Source: CALJUZ01 sp003387805
Lineage (GTDB): Bacteria > Bacillota > Limnochordia > Limnochordales > ZCTH02-B6
Direction of reading: 5' to 3'
DNA: 17,251 nt
Assembly: GCA_937975235.1 (NCBI GenBank)
Contig: CALJUZ010000143.1
Location: forward strand, 1-17,251
Shown one piece after another: positions 16,001 to 17,251 of the stretch; position 1 is the first letter of the stretch; each line of letters begins with the position of its first letter. A program made the position numbers and the translations under genes. The notes beneath the pieces are model-generated. The model did no database searches. It was not told the DNA's origin and saw nothing but the letters and a program-made list of their open reading frames with translations.

Positions 16001-17251
16001 CCACGTCCCACACGATCATCCGGCCGTCCACATGCGGCTCCGGCCCGGGCCGGCCGTTGACCGTGGTGCTGCCGTCCACGTAGGCGAAGCCCTCCGGCAG
16101 CGTATCGACGACCCGGGTTTCGTGAGAAGCCACGCTGCCGTCGTTGGCGATGCGAATGCTGTAGCCGACGAACGAGCCGACGGAGGCTTCCTTGGCATCG
16201 GCCAGCTTTTCGACGGTCAGCTGCGGCCAGTGGCCGACGAGGATGGACGCGGCGCCCGACGCGACCACCACGTCCGCACCGGCCGACAAGGTGGCCAGCA
16301 CCGTCAGTTCCGTCCCCTCGGGCACGTCCCCGACGGCGGCCGTGTACGAGACCGTAAAGGAGGCGCCCGGCGCCAGGCCCGGGATGGTCCAGCGTGCCGC
16401 GTGGCTGATCGGGTCGTACGGCTCGGACGCGGCGGCGACTGTATGCGCCGTCATCCCCTGGGACATCGGCGCGGCCGCGGCGGCCGAAGCCGACGCCTGC
16501 ACGCCGCCGGACGACACGTACTGCAGTCCGCCCGGAAGGTGGCTGGTGAAACTCATGTTCCCCGCGGGCCGGGACGATGTGTTGGTCACCTGGTGCGTCA
16601 CGGTGACGTAGTCGCCGACCCCGCTGTACCGAGGCCTGATCAGCGTGGTGACCGCAAAGTCGCCGTTCCCCGCCGGCCAGTCGACGAACTGCACGGCCAC
16701 GGCGGCCGGCGCCCAGGTATCGTTCACGGCAGCCCGCACGGTGGCCAGGCCCGGAGTCAAAGCCACCAGCGCGGCGGTATAGGTTCCGTCGCCTTCATCG
16801 GTGAAATGACGAATTTCGCCGTGATCCGTCGCCAGGACGACGTCGTCACCGCCCGCCGTCCGCGGGTTGCCCATGGCGTCGTACAAACGCACGGTGATGC
16901 GGGCGCCTTCGGCGCCGATGTAGGCCGTTTCCGGCTCCGCCGTCAGGGCCGTCCGCTGGGGGTCGGGCAGGCCGGGGATGACAGTCACCTGCGCGGACCG
17001 CCCGATGGGCTGGCCGTTTAAGGTTCCCGTGATCACGGCCGTACCCGGTGTGTCCGCGCTGAACACGGCCGTGTACGTGCCGTCCCCCCGGTCCTCAACG
17101 TCGGTGAGCCGACCGTGGTCGGTCTCCAGTACTACATGTTCTCCGCCCTGCGGCAGGTTGTTGCCTTTCGCATCCTTCACCTGCACCGTGATGAGGGCCG
17201 TGTCGTCGTCGTCGGTGCTGATGGTGTCCGGGGCAGCCGTGATGGTGGATG
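13017..17251 (-). CDS. Giant surface protein: Ig-like, DUF11 and SdrD/Cna_B-like domains plus predicted outer-membrane beta-barrel (5' end outside window)
   Basis: At least 1410 residues; the frame is open to the window edge, so the N-terminus and any signal peptide are missing. Residues are numbered from codon GTG 17186. The start of the visible part and 1-70, then 75-166, are two invasin/Big-type Ig-like domains (VQVKDAKGNN, VRLYDAMGNP, DGTYTA twice). Residues 176-316 and 322-447 are DUF11-like domains (VTHQVTNTS, YSIRIANDGSVASHETRVVDTLPEGF). At 456-590 is an SdrD B-like/Cna_B-like domain with the Ca-binding-type DADGDGRKSPDEPG, carrying a Gly/His/Ala-rich loop insert (520-570). From about 625 to the end, alternating polar/apolar strands separated by short turns look like a large beta-barrel. 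The last strand, GLYYRLRIKL, alternates correctly but ends in Leu rather than Phe. Likely an outer-membrane adhesin or S-layer/cell-surface protein, in or upstream of the glycosidase operon. Confidence 0.8.
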   Translation of the reverse strand, partial: STITAAPDTISTDDDDTALITVQVKDAKGNNLPQGGEHVVLETDHGRLTDVEDRGDGTYTAVFSADTPGTAVITGTLNGQPIGRSAQVTVIPGLPDPQRTALTAEPETAYIGAEGARITVRLYDAMGNPRTAGGDDVVLATDHGEIRHFTDEGDGTYTAALVALTPGLATVRAAVNDTWAPAAVAVQFVDWPAGNGDFAVTTLIRPRYSGVGDYVTVTHQVTNTSSRPAGNMSFTSHLPGGLQYVSSGGVQASASAAAAAPMSQGMTAHTVAAASEPYDPISHAARWTIPGLAPGASFTVSYTAAVGDVPEGTELTVLATLSAGADVVVASGAASILVGHWPQLTVEKLADAKEASVGSFVGYSIRIANDGSVASHETRVVDTLPEGFAYVDGSTTVNGRPGPEPHVDGRMIVWDVGDVEPGDRLEVAYRAFVSVEALHSDGINRVVVEGRNPAGLYFDTDPVTARVAVQPGLFGTLGAIVGTVYYDADGDGRKSPDEPGVPGVMLMTDDGQWVVTDAQGRYSMAGLYPGIRAVKAVVPAAGMGSSVGQPAENGDRIGHGDGTAGGGHAGDSQATASVGHAGVGASAGAWRPLESHFVLVPVSGVAVHNVGLQLEPDGLPASTSRAARPPAVPAAAVGAADIIVSADGESELRYASIFGRWLLGRETSLTVRHTERAAGNADFEGALPAPAPLGDESLGGRLSVGSGSTFAELQHGRYTLTYGGITPESWRRNRFAGRTEPLTGYKLVVRGDAAGGGRTGAEALSAYHGAVYGRDHFDLFEDLGVTGPYYLSRAPVVPGSVQVWLVTRARDGSGRELRRVRLIEGADFELWAGEGVLWLKTAPAGVDDQFNPVVLEVAYRTVEEGVVGQVTGLRLDLQPGGIRLGVSASSERRDGSGSGPMEHQVLGVDGTIRLGTAGSVSFEAGTSVVSDVFGPRSGTGLHVSADAAVTERLRLEAAATWVEGRLRAPGRREETPGLRLAVGLKYRLGENTELMFKHGLEEPVAAPASRSDELLLSSGIGTGWRLRAGVASSRSEAGDEATRIHAGLGWSVGERHRFSLDAGVEARGPAAAAGAPGTDGWTIVAPAQVAYQLTSPHVRAGLAYRQALGAHGPGTWTASLESASDAGPRSFTRLETTGETSSLVVGTRHGWSVAPGWSASVSLEGRMAAAEAARTAASWEVAYEPAGGAVKASVGQSIQSTPAGAAAATRLRLHGRLAWGTVIQAEGMWLTGPAGPSAGAARLVEEWSVAADHRDAARSRLAVLAQAISRTYEARAEADGAGNRRHVLVAGIDGAYRLDAGFGISVKLAGKRESAGGQGGAGAAAHSAVFLAQAGAQVPLAGRLSAELFARALWDHTGAIVDGYAAELVYSLTDDIALSIGTSTLGVKDPDLYLVAPWREGLYYRLRIKL

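Noticed and set aside
13917..17021. Long + strand frames (13917-15248, 15426-17021) opposite the surface protein
   Set aside because: Both are compositionally odd, lack known motifs, and lie opposite a continuous multi-domain reading frame.
17184..17186. GTG 17186 as the true start of the surface protein
   Set aside because: The frame stays open upstream to the window edge, and its translation continues the same Ig-like domain (STITAAPDTISTDDDDTALI), so the real start lies outside.

Overview
The window is a GC-rich, gene-dense bacterial chromosomal segment with eight protein-coding genes, one of them running off the right edge. No RNA gene, insertion sequence, phage gene or CRISPR array was seen. 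Three things suggest a high-GC, deep-branching member of the Bacillota: a single-chain pyruvate carboxylase of the Gram-positive type, a FapA-family protein with a Jag_N-like N-terminus, and frequent GTG/TTG starts. The right third encodes what looks like a huge surface protein ending in an outer-membrane beta-barrel. If that is right, the host has two membranes, as Limnochordia, Halanaerobiales and Negativicutes do. This placement is inference from gene content, not a database match.

Layout. At 34-804 (+) is an NAD-type short-chain dehydrogenase. It converges on an ATP-NAD-kinase/AcoX-like protein (936-2240, -) across a GC-rich gap holding a 17-bp hairpin. From a divergent promoter region a DsbA/FrnE-like thiol oxidoreductase (2405-3091, +) is read, with a small overlapping two-cysteine ORF (3075-3296, +). 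These converge on pyruvate carboxylase (3407-6946, -). A 260-bp divergent region then separates pyc from a FapA/DUF342 protein (7207-9333, +). That gene converges on a leftward cluster. Read in its own direction, the cluster is the giant surface/barrel protein (17251 to 13017, 5' end missing), a glycogen-debranching-type glucosidase (12912 to 10534) and a GH130 glycosidase or phosphorylase (10440 to 9385).

How the genes relate. Pyruvate carboxylase feeds oxaloacetate into the TCA cycle and gluconeogenesis. The debranching-like enzyme and the GH130 enzyme sit 93 bp apart on one strand and plausibly act in sequence on an intracellular oligosaccharide or compatible solute. The surface protein lies upstream on the same strand and may share their transcript. 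The left half is a set of independent housekeeping-type units.

Two cross-gene patterns stand out. First, several conserved enzymes carry Ala/Gly/Pro/Glu-rich inserts at domain borders, one of which comes directly from a 12-bp tandem repeat. Second, strong GC hairpins at the convergent junctions lack a T-tract on either side. No clearly new multi-gene system was found. The best candidates for a second look are the giant barrel protein, the small two-cysteine ORF coupled to the DsbA-like gene, and the two-glycosidase pair.
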